Source: Kiloniellales bacterium
GTDB lineage: Bacteria > Pseudomonadota > Alphaproteobacteria > Kiloniellales > JAKSDN01
Direction of reading: 5' to 3'
Length of the DNA stretch: 40,712 bases
Assembly: GCA_030064845.1 (NCBI GenBank)
Contig: JASJEC010000066.1
Location: 1 to 40,712, forward strand
A program made the position numbers and the translations under genes. Below, in pieces: positions 6,932 through 14,696 of the stretch. Numbering within the stretch: position 1 is the first letter of the stretch; each line of letters opens with the position of its first letter. The notes beneath the pieces were generated by a model. The model had not been told where the DNA came from. It did no database searches and saw only the letters and a program-made list of their open reading frames with translations.

Positions 6932-8161
6932 ATGAACCTGGAAATCATCGACGGTGTCTTGCAGGTCGACGGGTTCCTGACCGTCACGCTGGGCATCATC
7001 GTGCTCTTCGTCGGCAAGCGCGTGAACGAAGCGATCGGCTTCCTCCGGGAGTTCAGCATTCCGGAGCCGGTGACGGGGGGACTCCTCTTCTCCATCCTGT
7101 TCGGGCTCGTCTACGCGGCGAGCGGCACGCCGGTCGTCTTCGACTTGGAGGCCCGGGACGTCCTGCTGGTCTATTTCTTCGTCACGATCGGGATCAACGC
7201 GAGCCTGAAGGACCTGCTGGCGGGCGGCAAGCCGCTGGCGATCCTGTTGGCCATCACGATCGGCTACATGCTCGTCCAGAACGTGACCGGCATCTCGGTC
7301 GCTGCGCTGTTCGGCGCTCCCGCGGCGGGCGGCATGCTGGCCGGCTCGGTCTCGCTCATCGGCGGCCACGGGACCGCCATCGCCTGGGCGCCGCGCATCT
7401 CGGCGGAGTATGGCATCGCCAACGCCATGGAAATCGGAATTGCTTGCGCCACCTTCGGCCTGATCCTGGCGAGCCTGATGGGCGGGCCGATCGCGAAGTT
7501 CCTCATCGTCCGTCACAAGCTCGAGCCTAATACGCAGGAAGCGCACGACGTGGTTGTTTCCGAGGAACAGGAAAAGAAGGGCATCGGCGCCCTGGATTTC
7601 CTCGACGCCATCCTCGCCATCCACGTGTGCGGGATCGTCGGGATTCTCTTGAACGAAGGGCTGGCGAAGCTCGGCCTCCAGCTGCCGCTCTTCGTAACCT
7701 GCCTCTTCGCCGGCATCCTCATCACGAATTTGGTCCCCAGGAACTTCCCCAGGATCAGCGGGCGGGAATGGCCCTCGCGCACGCCGGCCATGGCGCTGAT
7801 CGCGGAAATGTCCCTCGGCACCTTCCTGGCGATGTCGCTGATGAGCATGCAGCTCTGGACCCTGATCGACCTGGCCGGCCCCCTGCTCACCGTCCTTACC
7901 GTCCAGTTTCTGGTGGCGGTCGCCATCAACATCTTCGTGGTCTTCCCGGCCATGGGCAGGAACTACGACGCCGCCGTCGTCTGCTCCGGGTTCGGCGGGA
8001 TCTCACTGGGCTCGACGCCGACGGCGATGGCCAACATGTCCGCCGTGACCAAGCGCTACGGCGCCTCGCACCTGGCCTTCATCATCGTGCCCCTGGTATG
8101 CGCCTTCTTCATCGATCTGGCGAACGCGCTCATGATCCCCTTCTTCCTCGCCAACTTCTGA
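6932..8161 (+). CDS. gltS: Sodium/glutamate symporter GltS
   Basis: This 409-residue polytopic membrane protein has the two-fold repeated architecture of the glutamate:Na+ symporter (ESS) family. It imports glutamate with sodium. The pore-loop motif SLIGGHGTAIAWAP is visible near residues 143-156, and the matching second-half motif CSGFGGISLGSTPTAMANMS near 351-370. The start is well supported by GAGGAG about six bases upstream. Length is normal. The 152-bp element begins 24 bp after the stop. A glutamate importer in the same window as a large glutamate dehydrogenase (24594) fits glutamate use as a carbon or nitrogen source, but the two genes are not linked in an operon. Confidence 0.95.
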   Translation: MNLEIIDGVLQVDGFLTVTLGIIVLFVGKRVNEAIGFLREFSIPEPVTGGLLFSILFGLVYAASGTPVVFDLEARDVLLVYFFVTIGINASLKDLLAGGKPLAILLAITIGYMLVQNVTGISVAALFGAPAAGGMLAGSVSLIGGHGTAIAWAPRISAEYGIANAMEIGIACATFGLILASLMGGPIAKFLIVRHKLEPNTQEAHDVVVSEEQEKKGIGALDFLDAILAIHVCGIVGILLNEGLAKLGLQLPLFVTCLFAGILITNLVPRNFPRISGREWPSRTPAMALIAEMSLGTFLAMSLMSMQLWTLIDLAGPLLTVLTVQFLVAVAINIFVVFPAMGRNYDAAVVCSGFGGISLGSTPTAMANMSAVTKRYGASHLAFIIVPLVCAFFIDLANALMIPFFLANF

Positions 8162-8184
8162 AGAAGCGGAACGCCGGTCTTGTC

Positions 8185-8336
8185 CTAGCAGGGTGTTGAA
8201 AAAGTGCCTAGCCGGCACCGCCACCCTTCGACGAGCTCAGGGTGAGGGCGATATGTTTCAGGCACTTACCCTCATCCTGAGCTTGTCGAAGGATGACCGT
8301 GATCAAAGGCTCAGGGGTTCTTCAGCACCCTGCTAG
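8185..8336 (+). repeat. 152-bp CTAG-bounded MITE-like element, copy 2
   Basis: Ends are CTAGCAGGGTGTTGAA and TTCAGCACCCTGCTAG, an almost perfect terminal inverted repeat. Its length equals copy 1 at 1537-1688 to the base, in the opposite orientation. The core carries facing CACCCTTCGACGAGCTCAGG and CCTGAGCTTGTCGAAGGATG arms that can form a long hairpin. This copy has better preserved ends than copy 1 and is probably the younger. It fills most of the space between gltS and the convergent hydrolase gene. Confidence 0.75.
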
Positions 8337-8398
8337 AGCGGATACACATGTTTTGCCGGTTCGCCTCCGGCGATTCCGTCACACCGGGATCTGCACTA
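8334..8398. repeat. TAGAGC palindromic repeat, copy 3
   Basis: The repeat begins TAGAGCGGATACACATG and ends CCGGGATCTGCACTA, with an inner arm pair GCCGG...CCGGC. It shares CTAG/TAG bases with the 152-bp element on its left. The terminal CTA at 8396-8398 reads as TAG on the minus strand and is the stop codon of the hydrolase gene. It may act as a terminator for gltS or for the hydrolase. Confidence 0.6.
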
Positions 8399-9880
8399 CG
8401 CGGCGATCATGGGAAAGCTGACGCCGAGCGCCCAGGCGAGGATCAGGCCGAGCGCGAGGCCGGGGACCATCGGCTTTCCGGTGCGCCGTCCGACCCAGCT
8501 GCCCATCAGCCCGTAGACCAGGAAGAAGAGCAGGATCACCGGAAAGACCATGGCGAGGAAGTAGAGGCTCTCGGGATCGAGCGCCACGGCGAAGCCGAGC
8601 GAGGCGAGGAAGGCGACCTTGCTGAAAAGGCGCCGCCAGACCAGCGCCCGGCCGCCCTCGGTCAGCAGGCTGTCCGCCAGCATGAAGGGAACGGCGCCGA
8701 AGGCCAGGGCGAGGATGATCGGCAGCCGCCCGGCGTGGGGCATGAAGCTCGCCGCGTAGCGGTCGAGCGCGCCGCCGAAGACCGCGACGCCGAAGGCCAG
8801 GAGCGCGAGCGCCGGCACCATCGCGAAGCCGCCCAGACGGATTCCCCGGCGCCACAGGATCGCGAGGGCGATCGCGCCGTAGAGCAATAGGTGCAGCGCC
8901 AGGTAGTCGGCGACCAGCACCGGCAGCAGGCGGATCTCGGCGAAGGAAAGCAGCAGCGGCGCGACCAGCGCGGGGATCAGGGTCGCGGTGAAAAAAACGT
9001 TCCGCGGCGGCCGGTCCGGCGCTGCGCCTTCACCCGCCGGCAGGAGCGCCGCCAGCGGCCAGGCGAGCAGGACGATTCCGCCTAGCAGGACCAGGATCCA
9101 GAGGCCGGTGCCGGCGACCGGCGCGGCGCTGTTCCGCCCCAAGCCCTCGTCGATCCAGGCGCGCGCCTCTTCCAGGGAGACGCGGCTGTAGAGCACGCCG
9201 ACGTGCTCGACCCGCGGCGCGACCACGGCGCGGCGCAGGAGCCCGCTGTCCGGATCGACCGCCGTCTCGCCCTCTCCGGCCTCGGGATCGACGAGACGGA
9301 GCGCGGCGAGACCGCCGGCGCGCAGGTGGCGCTCCCATTCGCCGCTGACGACCAGCAGGCGGTCCGGCCGGTCCGCGGCGACCGCCTCGGAATACATCGA
9401 GACGGCGACGATGGCGGCCACGCGCTCGTCCATCACGGCGCGCCGGACCACGATGTCGGACGCCATGGAGTGGCCGACCAAGGCAACCGGTCCGGCGACC
9501 CCCTCCATGGCCAGGACGGCGTCGATCACCCCGCCCAGCTCGTCGAGCAGCAAGGCGGTCGTCCCGTCGATTCGCGTGACGTCGCCTGACATGGGCCGCG
9601 GGTTGCGCCCGTGGCCCTGGAAATCGAAGCTGACCGCGAGATAGCCGGCGCGGGCCAGCGACAGGGCGAAGGCCTCCATGAACTGCCGCGAGCCGGCGAA
9701 GCCGTGGGCGATGACGACTGCGGGGCCGGTGGCGCCCGGCTGACGGTAGACCGTGACCGGCGTTTCCCCGACCGAGAGTTCGGTTATGGAAAGACCCGCG
9801 CGGGACGCCTCGAGACGCCAGACGGCCAGCGCGATCATTAGGACCGCAAAGGCGCCGGTCAGGATGCGGATTGGCGTCAT
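8396..9880 (-). CDS. Alpha/beta hydrolase fused to a polytopic membrane domain
   Basis: This 494-residue protein has one N-terminal TM (about 5-22), then an alpha/beta hydrolase domain. HGFAGS (59-64) is the oxyanion-hole segment, FQGHGRNPRP follows, and the nucleophile elbow is GHSMAS with Ser138. A conserved His (VEHVGVLYS, near 245) completes the likely triad. From about residue 280 onward the protein has around seven hydrophobic segments ending in an inner-membrane C-terminus. The substrate is unknown. The ATG at 9880 follows AGGAG at five bases and is preferred over the ATG at 9895. A 35-residue membrane peptide gene lies 27 bp upstream in the same direction. The stop codon falls inside a palindromic repeat. 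Confidence 0.82.
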   Translation of the reverse strand: MTPIRILTGAFAVLMIALAVWRLEASRAGLSITELSVGETPVTVYRQPGATGPAVVIAHGFAGSRQFMEAFALSLARAGYLAVSFDFQGHGRNPRPMSGDVTRIDGTTALLLDELGGVIDAVLAMEGVAGPVALVGHSMASDIVVRRAVMDERVAAIVAVSMYSEAVAADRPDRLLVVSGEWERHLRAGGLAALRLVDPEAGEGETAVDPDSGLLRRAVVAPRVEHVGVLYSRVSLEEARAWIDEGLGRNSAAPVAGTGLWILVLLGGIVLLAWPLAALLPAGEGAAPDRPPRNVFFTATLIPALVAPLLLSFAEIRLLPVLVADYLALHLLLYGAIALAILWRRGIRLGGFAMVPALALLAFGVAVFGGALDRYAASFMPHAGRLPIILALAFGAVPFMLADSLLTEGGRALVWRRLFSKVAFLASLGFAVALDPESLYFLAMVFPVILLFFLVYGLMGSWVGRRTGKPMVPGLALGLILAWALGVSFPMIAA

Positions 9881-9907
9881 CGCTCCTGATCCCACGCCGG
9901 TGACCCG

Positions 9908-10015
9908 TCAGCCTTTCCGTCGCCACTCGAGCGAAAGCCAGAGGGCCACGAGCGCGAAGACGACGAAGAAGAAGGCGACGCCGCCGGCCAGGATCGGCAG
10001 ATACTCCGCAAACAT
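9908..10015 (-). CDS. 35-residue single-pass membrane peptide
   Basis: This short frame starts at the ATG at 10015, after GAGGAGCGCC. It encodes MFAEYLPILAGGVAFFFVVF, continues ALVALWLSLEW and ends RRKG. It has one strong TM helix (about residues 7-30) followed by a positively charged tail, predicting N-out/C-in topology. It ends 27 bp before the hydrolase start on the same strand, so the two are probably cotranscribed. I infer a small accessory subunit or regulator of the membrane hydrolase; no family is recognised. Confidence 0.65.
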   Translation of the reverse strand: MFAEYLPILAGGVAFFFVVFALVALWLSLEWRRKG

Positions 10016-10207
10016 GGCGCTCCTCCTCGCTGATCCCGAACATCGCGCCGGTCTCACCGTCGCGACGAACCGGACCATATAGGTTGCCTACGGACCCCGC
10101 CGGGCGGGGGATCAATTCCCCGGGCCTGACCCGCCGTGGCCGGTCGGCAATGATCCAGCTTCCCCAGCGACAGCGTAACAGACCCGTCACTGCGCGGGAG
10201 ATTCTTC

Positions 10208-10498
10208 ATGGACAGCCGGAACACCATCGCGGAATTGGTCCAATCAACGGTCATCGGCGCCCTCGCCTTTCCCACTGCCGTGGCCCTGCTCGCCGGCTTC
10301 TGCGTTGCGGGTTTGGGCTGGTCGCTCGACTTCTGGCAGATCTTGTTCTACGGCGCCGCGACCGTGCTCCAGGGCGCCGTTCTTGGCTTCACCATCGGCC
10401 TCGCCGGATTCGGCGACGGGGACAGCGAGAGCGGCGCGGCCCGTGAAGCAGTGCCGCCGGCCAGCGGCTGGCTGGCCTGGCATTCGGCGGGCCGGTGA
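10208..10498 (+). CDS. Small two-TM membrane protein
   Basis: This 96-residue protein has two hydrophobic segments, VIGALAFPTAVALLAGFCVAG (about 15-35) and FYGAATVLQGAVLGFTIGLAG (about 47-67). A polar, small-residue-rich C-terminus follows. GGGAG is suitably placed before the ATG. The stop at 10496-10498 is one base from the ATG of the DUF2237 gene, so the two are almost certainly cotranslated. The family is unknown. Confidence 0.65.
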   Translation: MDSRNTIAELVQSTVIGALAFPTAVALLAGFCVAGLGWSLDFWQILFYGAATVLQGAVLGFTIGLAGFGDGDSESGAAREAVPPASGWLAWHSAGR

Positions 10499-10499
10499 C

Positions 10500-10886
10500 A
10501 TGACGGCTCTGGACCGCAACGTCTTCGGCTTTCCCCTGGAGTCCTGCTCAAGCGACCCGCTGACCGGCTTCTTCCGCGACGGGTGTTGCCGCACGGGGCC
10601 TAAGGACCGCGGGCGGCACGTTGTCTGCGCGCGGGTTACCCGAGACTTCCTGCAGTTCTCCCTGCGGCGCGGCAATGATCTCGTGACGCCCCGCCCCGCT
10701 TTCGGGTTTCCCGGACTGAAGCCGGGCGACTTCTGGTGCCTCTGCGTTGAGCGCTGGAAGGAAGCGCTGGATCAAGGGGTCGCACCGCCGGTCAGGCTGG
10801 CGGCGACCCACGAAGCTGCGCTCGCCTACGTGAGCCTTGACGAGCTGGAGCGTCACGCCCTCGACCGCCAGGCGCTGCGCGCCTAG
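10500..10886 (+). CDS. DUF2237 family protein
   Basis: This 128-residue protein carries the DUF2237 signature throughout: NVFGFPLESCSSDPLTGFFR near the N-terminus, DGCCRTGPKDRGRHVVCARV, then DFLQFSLRRGNDLVTPRP and FGFPGLKPGDFWCLCVERWK. The conserved cysteines (CSSDP, GCC, VCA, WCLC) are all present. Function is unknown for the family; the Cys pattern suggests metal or redox chemistry, which is an inference. The start is an ATG one base after the preceding stop, and the Sel1-repeat gene begins four bases after its own stop. Confidence 0.93.
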   Translation: MTALDRNVFGFPLESCSSDPLTGFFRDGCCRTGPKDRGRHVVCARVTRDFLQFSLRRGNDLVTPRPAFGFPGLKPGDFWCLCVERWKEALDQGVAPPVRLAATHEAALAYVSLDELERHALDRQALRA

Positions 10887-10890
10887 CATC

Positions 10891-11583
10891 ATGCGGCTCA
10901 AGATCCCCGAGCTCGGCGGAATCGAGATATCCGAGGAGGCCGAGGCCCTCTGCCGGATTGCCATGACGCACTATGCGGGGCTCGGGGTCGAGCAGGACCC
11001 GGTCCGCGCCGCGGCGCTCTTCGCCAAGGCGGCGGATGCCGGCCATCCGGTCGCCGCCAACCAGCTCGGCGCCATGCTGGAGCAGGGCGACGGCGTCCGT
11101 CCGAACCCCGCTCGGGCTGCGGCCTTCTATCGCCAGGCCGCTGAAGCCGGCTTGGCGCTTGCTCAGCTGAACCTCGGGGTGCTCCACCATCACGGCCGCG
11201 GCGTCGCCCTGGACCTCGGGGCGGCCCGGGGCTGGTACGAGAAGGCGTCGGCGCAGAACGAGCCGACCGCTCTGGTCAACCTCGGCGTGCTCCTGGCGCG
11301 CGGCGAGGGTGGCCCCAAGGACCGGGACAGAGCCCACGCGCTGTGGGAGAGAGCCAGCGACCTGGGCGAGCCCTTGGCCGCCTTTAATCTCGGCATGGCC
11401 CACGCCGGCGGACACGAAGTCGCCGTCGACTTCGGCCGGGCGTGCTACTGGTTCGAGAGGGCGCGGGCCCTGGGGCACCCGAGCGCGCAGGCGGCGCTCG
11501 ACGAGATCAGGCCGTTGATGAGCGAGGCCGAGACCGCCTTCGCCCGCGAGGCGCTCCTCTCGGCGCGGCGGAACCTCTCGTAA
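10891..11583 (+). CDS. Sel1-repeat (TPR-like) protein
   Basis: This 230-residue protein contains about five Sel1-like repeats of roughly 36 residues. Examples are YAGLGVEQDPVRAAALFAKA, QGDGVRPNPARAAAFYRQAA, HHGRGVALDLGAARGWYEKA and the divergent RGEGGPKDRDRAHALWERAS. There is no signal peptide, so a cytoplasmic scaffold role is likely. No ribosome binding site precedes the ATG; the upstream gene ends four bases before, so translation is probably coupled. The last 14 residues (AREALLSARRNLS and flanks) are encoded by a DNA segment that recurs at about 14480-14536, suggesting the native C-terminus was replaced or extended by a repeat. Confidence 0.88.
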   Translation: MRLKIPELGGIEISEEAEALCRIAMTHYAGLGVEQDPVRAAALFAKAADAGHPVAANQLGAMLEQGDGVRPNPARAAAFYRQAAEAGLALAQLNLGVLHHHGRGVALDLGAARGWYEKASAQNEPTALVNLGVLLARGEGGPKDRDRAHALWERASDLGEPLAAFNLGMAHAGGHEVAVDFGRACYWFERARALGHPSAQAALDEIRPLMSEAETAFAREALLSARRNLS

Positions 11584-11587
11584 GGGG
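11533..11587 (+). repeat. Dispersed repeat S, copy 1 (inside the Sel1 gene end)
   Basis: The segment GCCTTCGCC...GAGGCGCTCCT...CGGCGCGGCGGAACCTCTCG...AAGG matches 14482-14536 with only a few differences. Here it encodes the C-terminus and stop of the Sel1-repeat protein. The element has an imperfect internal dyad (GAGGCGCTCC against GGAACCTC). Confidence 0.55.
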
Positions 11588-11710
11588 CCTCAGAGCAGCG
11601 TCCGTCGCAGGAAATCCGTCCGCTATGGTCCTTCGAAGGTCGCGCGGATGCCTGGCCACCGGTCCCTAATCGACCCGGTGCCACGCGTTACGACTTACCC
11701 CACTCCAAAA

Positions 11711-13444
11711 TCAAGAGCGCTTCTCCGTCGTCTGATCACGCAAGGCGGTCACGCCCTCGGTTATGCGGTCGTAAAAGCGCTCGGCCCCGACCGCGGCTTC
11801 CACGCCGGACCGCTGCATCACGTCACGCACCGGGTCACGGACCCGCGCGAAGGCGAGCGCTATTTTCTGCTCGGCGAGCTCGGACTGCAGCTTTATCAGG
11901 GCGTCGCAAGCGGTCGTGTCGATCACGCTCACGGTCTCGGCGTCGACGAGAACCGCTTTGACCGGCACCTCGGCGGTGCCGACCGCGTTCTTGAGCGTAT
12001 CGGCGAAATGGTTGGCGTTGGCAAAGAAGAGGATGCTGTCGAAACGGAACAGGAGCAGGCCGGGCAAAACCTCGGCCTCCGGATGCCGCTTAACGTCCCG
12101 GTAGGCTTCCTGGCCCGGAATCCGCCCCAAGACCGCCGTGCTCGGATAGCTCGCCCGGTAGATCAGCGCGACGATCGAGAGGACCACGCCGATCCCTATG
12201 CCTTGGAGGACGCCGAAGACCAGTACGCCGGCGAAGGCGCTCATGGCGAGTGCGAACTCCTGCGCGCTGATGCCGCGCAGCCGCTTCAGATAGCCGAAGT
12301 CCATCAGACCCAGCATGGCGTGGATCACGATGGCGCCGAGCGTCGCATGCGGCAAGTTCTCGAACAGCGGCATCAGGAACATCAAGGTCAGGAACACGAA
12401 GCCCGCGTTGATCAGCGACGACAGCTGGGTCTTGCCGCCGGCGCCCATGGCCACCGAGGTCTTGGAAAGACTGCCGACAACGATGAAGCCGCCGCTCAGA
12501 CCAGCACCGAGGTTGGCCGGCCCGTGGCTGACCAGTTCCTGATTGGGATCGATTTCGCCGCCCGACTTCTCCTGCGCCGCCTTGGCGGCCCCGAGGGATT
12601 CCGCGTATCCCAGCAGCACAATGGCGAGCGCGCCCGGGACGATCGCCGCCAAATCGGCAAGCTTGACGTCGGGAATGCCGAAGGGCGGCAGGCCGGCCTT
12701 GACGCTGCCAACGATCTCGACGCCCTTGTCGCCAAGCCCGAAGACGCTGACCGCAACGATAGCGATGACCACGGTGGTGAGCGCCCCGGGCACGCGCGGC
12801 AGGAAGCGCGCAATGGCGAAAAGTAGGGCGAGGCTTACGAGCCCGATGACAGTGGTCGTCGGGTTGGCCCCGGGCAGCTTCTGGAATACGTCCCAAGTCT
12901 TCTCGAAGAAGTTGCCGCCGCCGCCCTCGATCCCGAAGAGCTTGGGCACCTGGCCGATGATGGTGATCCAGACCAGGCCCTGGATGAAGCCCTTCATCAC
13001 GGGAGTCGAGATGAAGTTGGCGACCCAGCCCATCCGCAGCAGCCCGAAAAGCAGGAAGAAGACGCCCACCATCACAGCCAGCGCCGCGGTCAGGGCCTCG
13101 AAGGGAGCCGAGCCGTGCTTCGCCACGACCGCGCCGATGGTGACCCCGGAGATCAGGGCGGTCGCAGAATCGGGCCCGATGATCATGGTCCGCGAGGTGC
13201 CGAAAATCGCATAGGCGATCAGCGGGATCGGCACGGTGTAGAGCCCGATGATGGGATGCACGCCGGCGATCCCCGCATAGGCCATGGCTTCTGGCACCAG
13301 GACCGCCCAGACCGTGAGTCCCGCAACGATATCCGGCCGCAGCCAGGAAAGCTGATACTTGGGCAGCCACTCGAGGATCGGCACGTAGCGGGTCAGCAGT
13401 GACTTGTGCCCCTGACCGCCGCCGTGTGATTGCTTCGCCGCCAT
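11711..13444 (-). CDS. SulP-family anion transporter with STAS domain
   Basis: This 577-residue protein is a SulP/SLC26 transporter. The N-terminal signature GLTVWAVLVPEAMAYAGIAG (about 43-62) precedes a run of 10-14 membrane segments. FIVVGSLSKTSVAMGAGGKT in the central region matches the conserved GG.P.T..VA..AG segment in relaxed form. A cytoplasmic STAS domain spans about 450-565, with the strand/helix LVDAETVSVIDTTACDALIK. Typical substrates are sulfate, bicarbonate or other anions; specificity cannot be told. The ParB-like gene lies 100 bp upstream on the same strand. A purine-rich GGGGGGATCG precedes the ATG. Confidence 0.93.
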   Translation of the reverse strand: MAAKQSHGGGQGHKSLLTRYVPILEWLPKYQLSWLRPDIVAGLTVWAVLVPEAMAYAGIAGVHPIIGLYTVPIPLIAYAIFGTSRTMIIGPDSATALISGVTIGAVVAKHGSAPFEALTAALAVMVGVFFLLFGLLRMGWVANFISTPVMKGFIQGLVWITIIGQVPKLFGIEGGGGNFFEKTWDVFQKLPGANPTTTVIGLVSLALLFAIARFLPRVPGALTTVVIAIVAVSVFGLGDKGVEIVGSVKAGLPPFGIPDVKLADLAAIVPGALAIVLLGYAESLGAAKAAQEKSGGEIDPNQELVSHGPANLGAGLSGGFIVVGSLSKTSVAMGAGGKTQLSSLINAGFVFLTLMFLMPLFENLPHATLGAIVIHAMLGLMDFGYLKRLRGISAQEFALAMSAFAGVLVFGVLQGIGIGVVLSIVALIYRASYPSTAVLGRIPGQEAYRDVKRHPEAEVLPGLLLFRFDSILFFANANHFADTLKNAVGTAEVPVKAVLVDAETVSVIDTTACDALIKLQSELAEQKIALAFARVRDPVRDVMQRSGVEAAVGAERFYDRITEGVTALRDQTTEKRS

Positions 13445-13544
13445 CGCTCGATCCCCCCGCTGCGCCTCGGTTCCTCACTTGCCCAGATCCGCCGTCCCCC
13501 GGAATTCCGGCCCGGTCTGGCGCAAGCGTCGTCCTATTGCCCGG

Positions 13545-14297
13545 TCAGAACTGCGGGCCCCTGAACCCAGGAAGGCCTCGCGCCTCGGGGCTCGCCGCCA
13601 GGAACATCGCTTCGTCGATGACCTCCTTGCCGTCGTCGCTGAGCTCGAGCTTGCCATGCTTGTCGACCGCGAAGGCGAAGTCGTCGAAGGTGTGCTTGCC
13701 CGCGAGGATGTCGTGGTCCAGCAGGATCCGGGTCCGGAAGAAGTTGGCCCACTTGAACTCCGAGAAGGGCGCGTCGTTCTTCACGTAGCCGTGATGCTCG
13801 CGGACGATCCACGCCAGGCTCCGGTAGGGATCGAACCCGAGATCCTTGATGTGGGCGGGCAGCGCTTCCGGCTGCTGCGGACCGCCGCCGGACCGATCGA
13901 AGAGGTAGACCCAGTTTTGCTTGTGCATGGTCTTCCAGAAGTAGGCTTCCTCCACGCTGCTTATGTTGGCGATTACATTGACAAAGACGCAGAGGTTCTT
14001 GCCGAGGGTTTCGTGCATCGCGTCGTAGAGGCCGCGCACCAGGTGGTGGTGGTCGACCAGAAAGAATTTGCCGCGCCGCACCACGATCGGAATCGGTCGC
14101 ACCCGGACGTAGTCGTGCAGCTTGCCCGGATCCGCCTCGTACTTCTTGCGCATGCGCCCGGCGCGCACGACGACCTCCGCCTTGCCGACCGCGAACTGCG
14201 TGGGCGAGAGGTCTTTGACGTGAAGCTTGTAGTACTCGCCGGCTTTCGCATCCGCTGGACACCAGGCGAGATCAGCGTCGCTCAGTTGCTGGGACAC
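13545..14297 (-). CDS. ParB-like nuclease-fold protein (ParBc_2 family)
   Basis: This 250-residue protein resembles the ParBc_2 family. RVRPIPIVVRRGKFFLVDHH (about 64-83), followed by HLVRGLYDAM, matches the ParB-like motif; the DHHH cluster is notable. The remainder (EEAYFWKTMHKQNWVYLFD, then LAWIVREHHGYVKN and EFKWANFFRTRILLD) is typical of these stand-alone proteins, which are not chromosome-partition ParB. The function is unknown. I chose the GTG at 14297 because GGGAGGGG lies about eight bases upstream; an ATG at 14354 gives a longer form. The SulP gene follows 100 bp downstream. Confidence 0.8.
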   Translation of the reverse strand: MSQQLSDADLAWCPADAKAGEYYKLHVKDLSPTQFAVGKAEVVVRAGRMRKKYEADPGKLHDYVRVRPIPIVVRRGKFFLVDHHHLVRGLYDAMHETLGKNLCVFVNVIANISSVEEAYFWKTMHKQNWVYLFDRSGGGPQQPEALPAHIKDLGFDPYRSLAWIVREHHGYVKNDAPFSEFKWANFFRTRILLDHDILAGKHTFDDFAFAVDKHGKLELSDDGKEVIDEAMFLAASPEARGLPGFRGPQF

Positions 14298-14696
14298 GAT
14301 CGATCCCCTCCCGAAAACAGACGACGAAAACGGACGGACGCAGACCACGCCCATGCCCCCTCGACCATCTTACCCTTCTTGCCCTCTTTGCCCAGAGGCG
14401 ACGATCGTGCGACCTCGGGCCGGTCACAGCCCTTCAGCACTGTCAGTGTCGCCCCGGTCGGACTCGCCAAAGGCGGCGGTTGCGGCCTTCGCCGGTGAGG
14501 CGCTCCTTTCGGCGCGGCGGAACCTCTCGCAAGGTCGGCGGTTTCGAGCAGGGTGGGCGGCGCGGCGACCCGTCGGAATCACCCTCGGGACAACGGGAGG
14601 GTTCACGGGGACTGTTCGATCGCAAAGGACCCCTGATAGACTGCCACCCCCAGCAGGCATTTGCCTGTCGACGTAACGGTTTAGAGGGCTAGGCAC
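14298..14696. other. Divergent intergenic region with one repeat copy
   Basis: This gap of about 400 bp separates the ParB-like gene (minus) from the FUSC transporter (plus), so it must hold both promoters. The only structure I can name is the second copy of dispersed repeat S (14482-14536). Short frames across it have no ribosome binding site and look non-coding. Confidence 0.6.
14482..14536 (+). repeat. Dispersed repeat S, copy 2 (intergenic)
   Basis: This is a near-identical copy of the segment at 11533-11587, here with no gene around it. The shared portion covers GAGGCGCTCCT, then TCGGCGCGGCGGAACCTCTCG in register. The TAA that stops the Sel1 gene reads CAA here. Confidence 0.55.

Noticed and set aside
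14424..14696. Short frames on both strands between the ParB-like and FUSC genes
   Set aside because: No ribosome binding sites and no recognisable protein features; the region holds a repeat copy.
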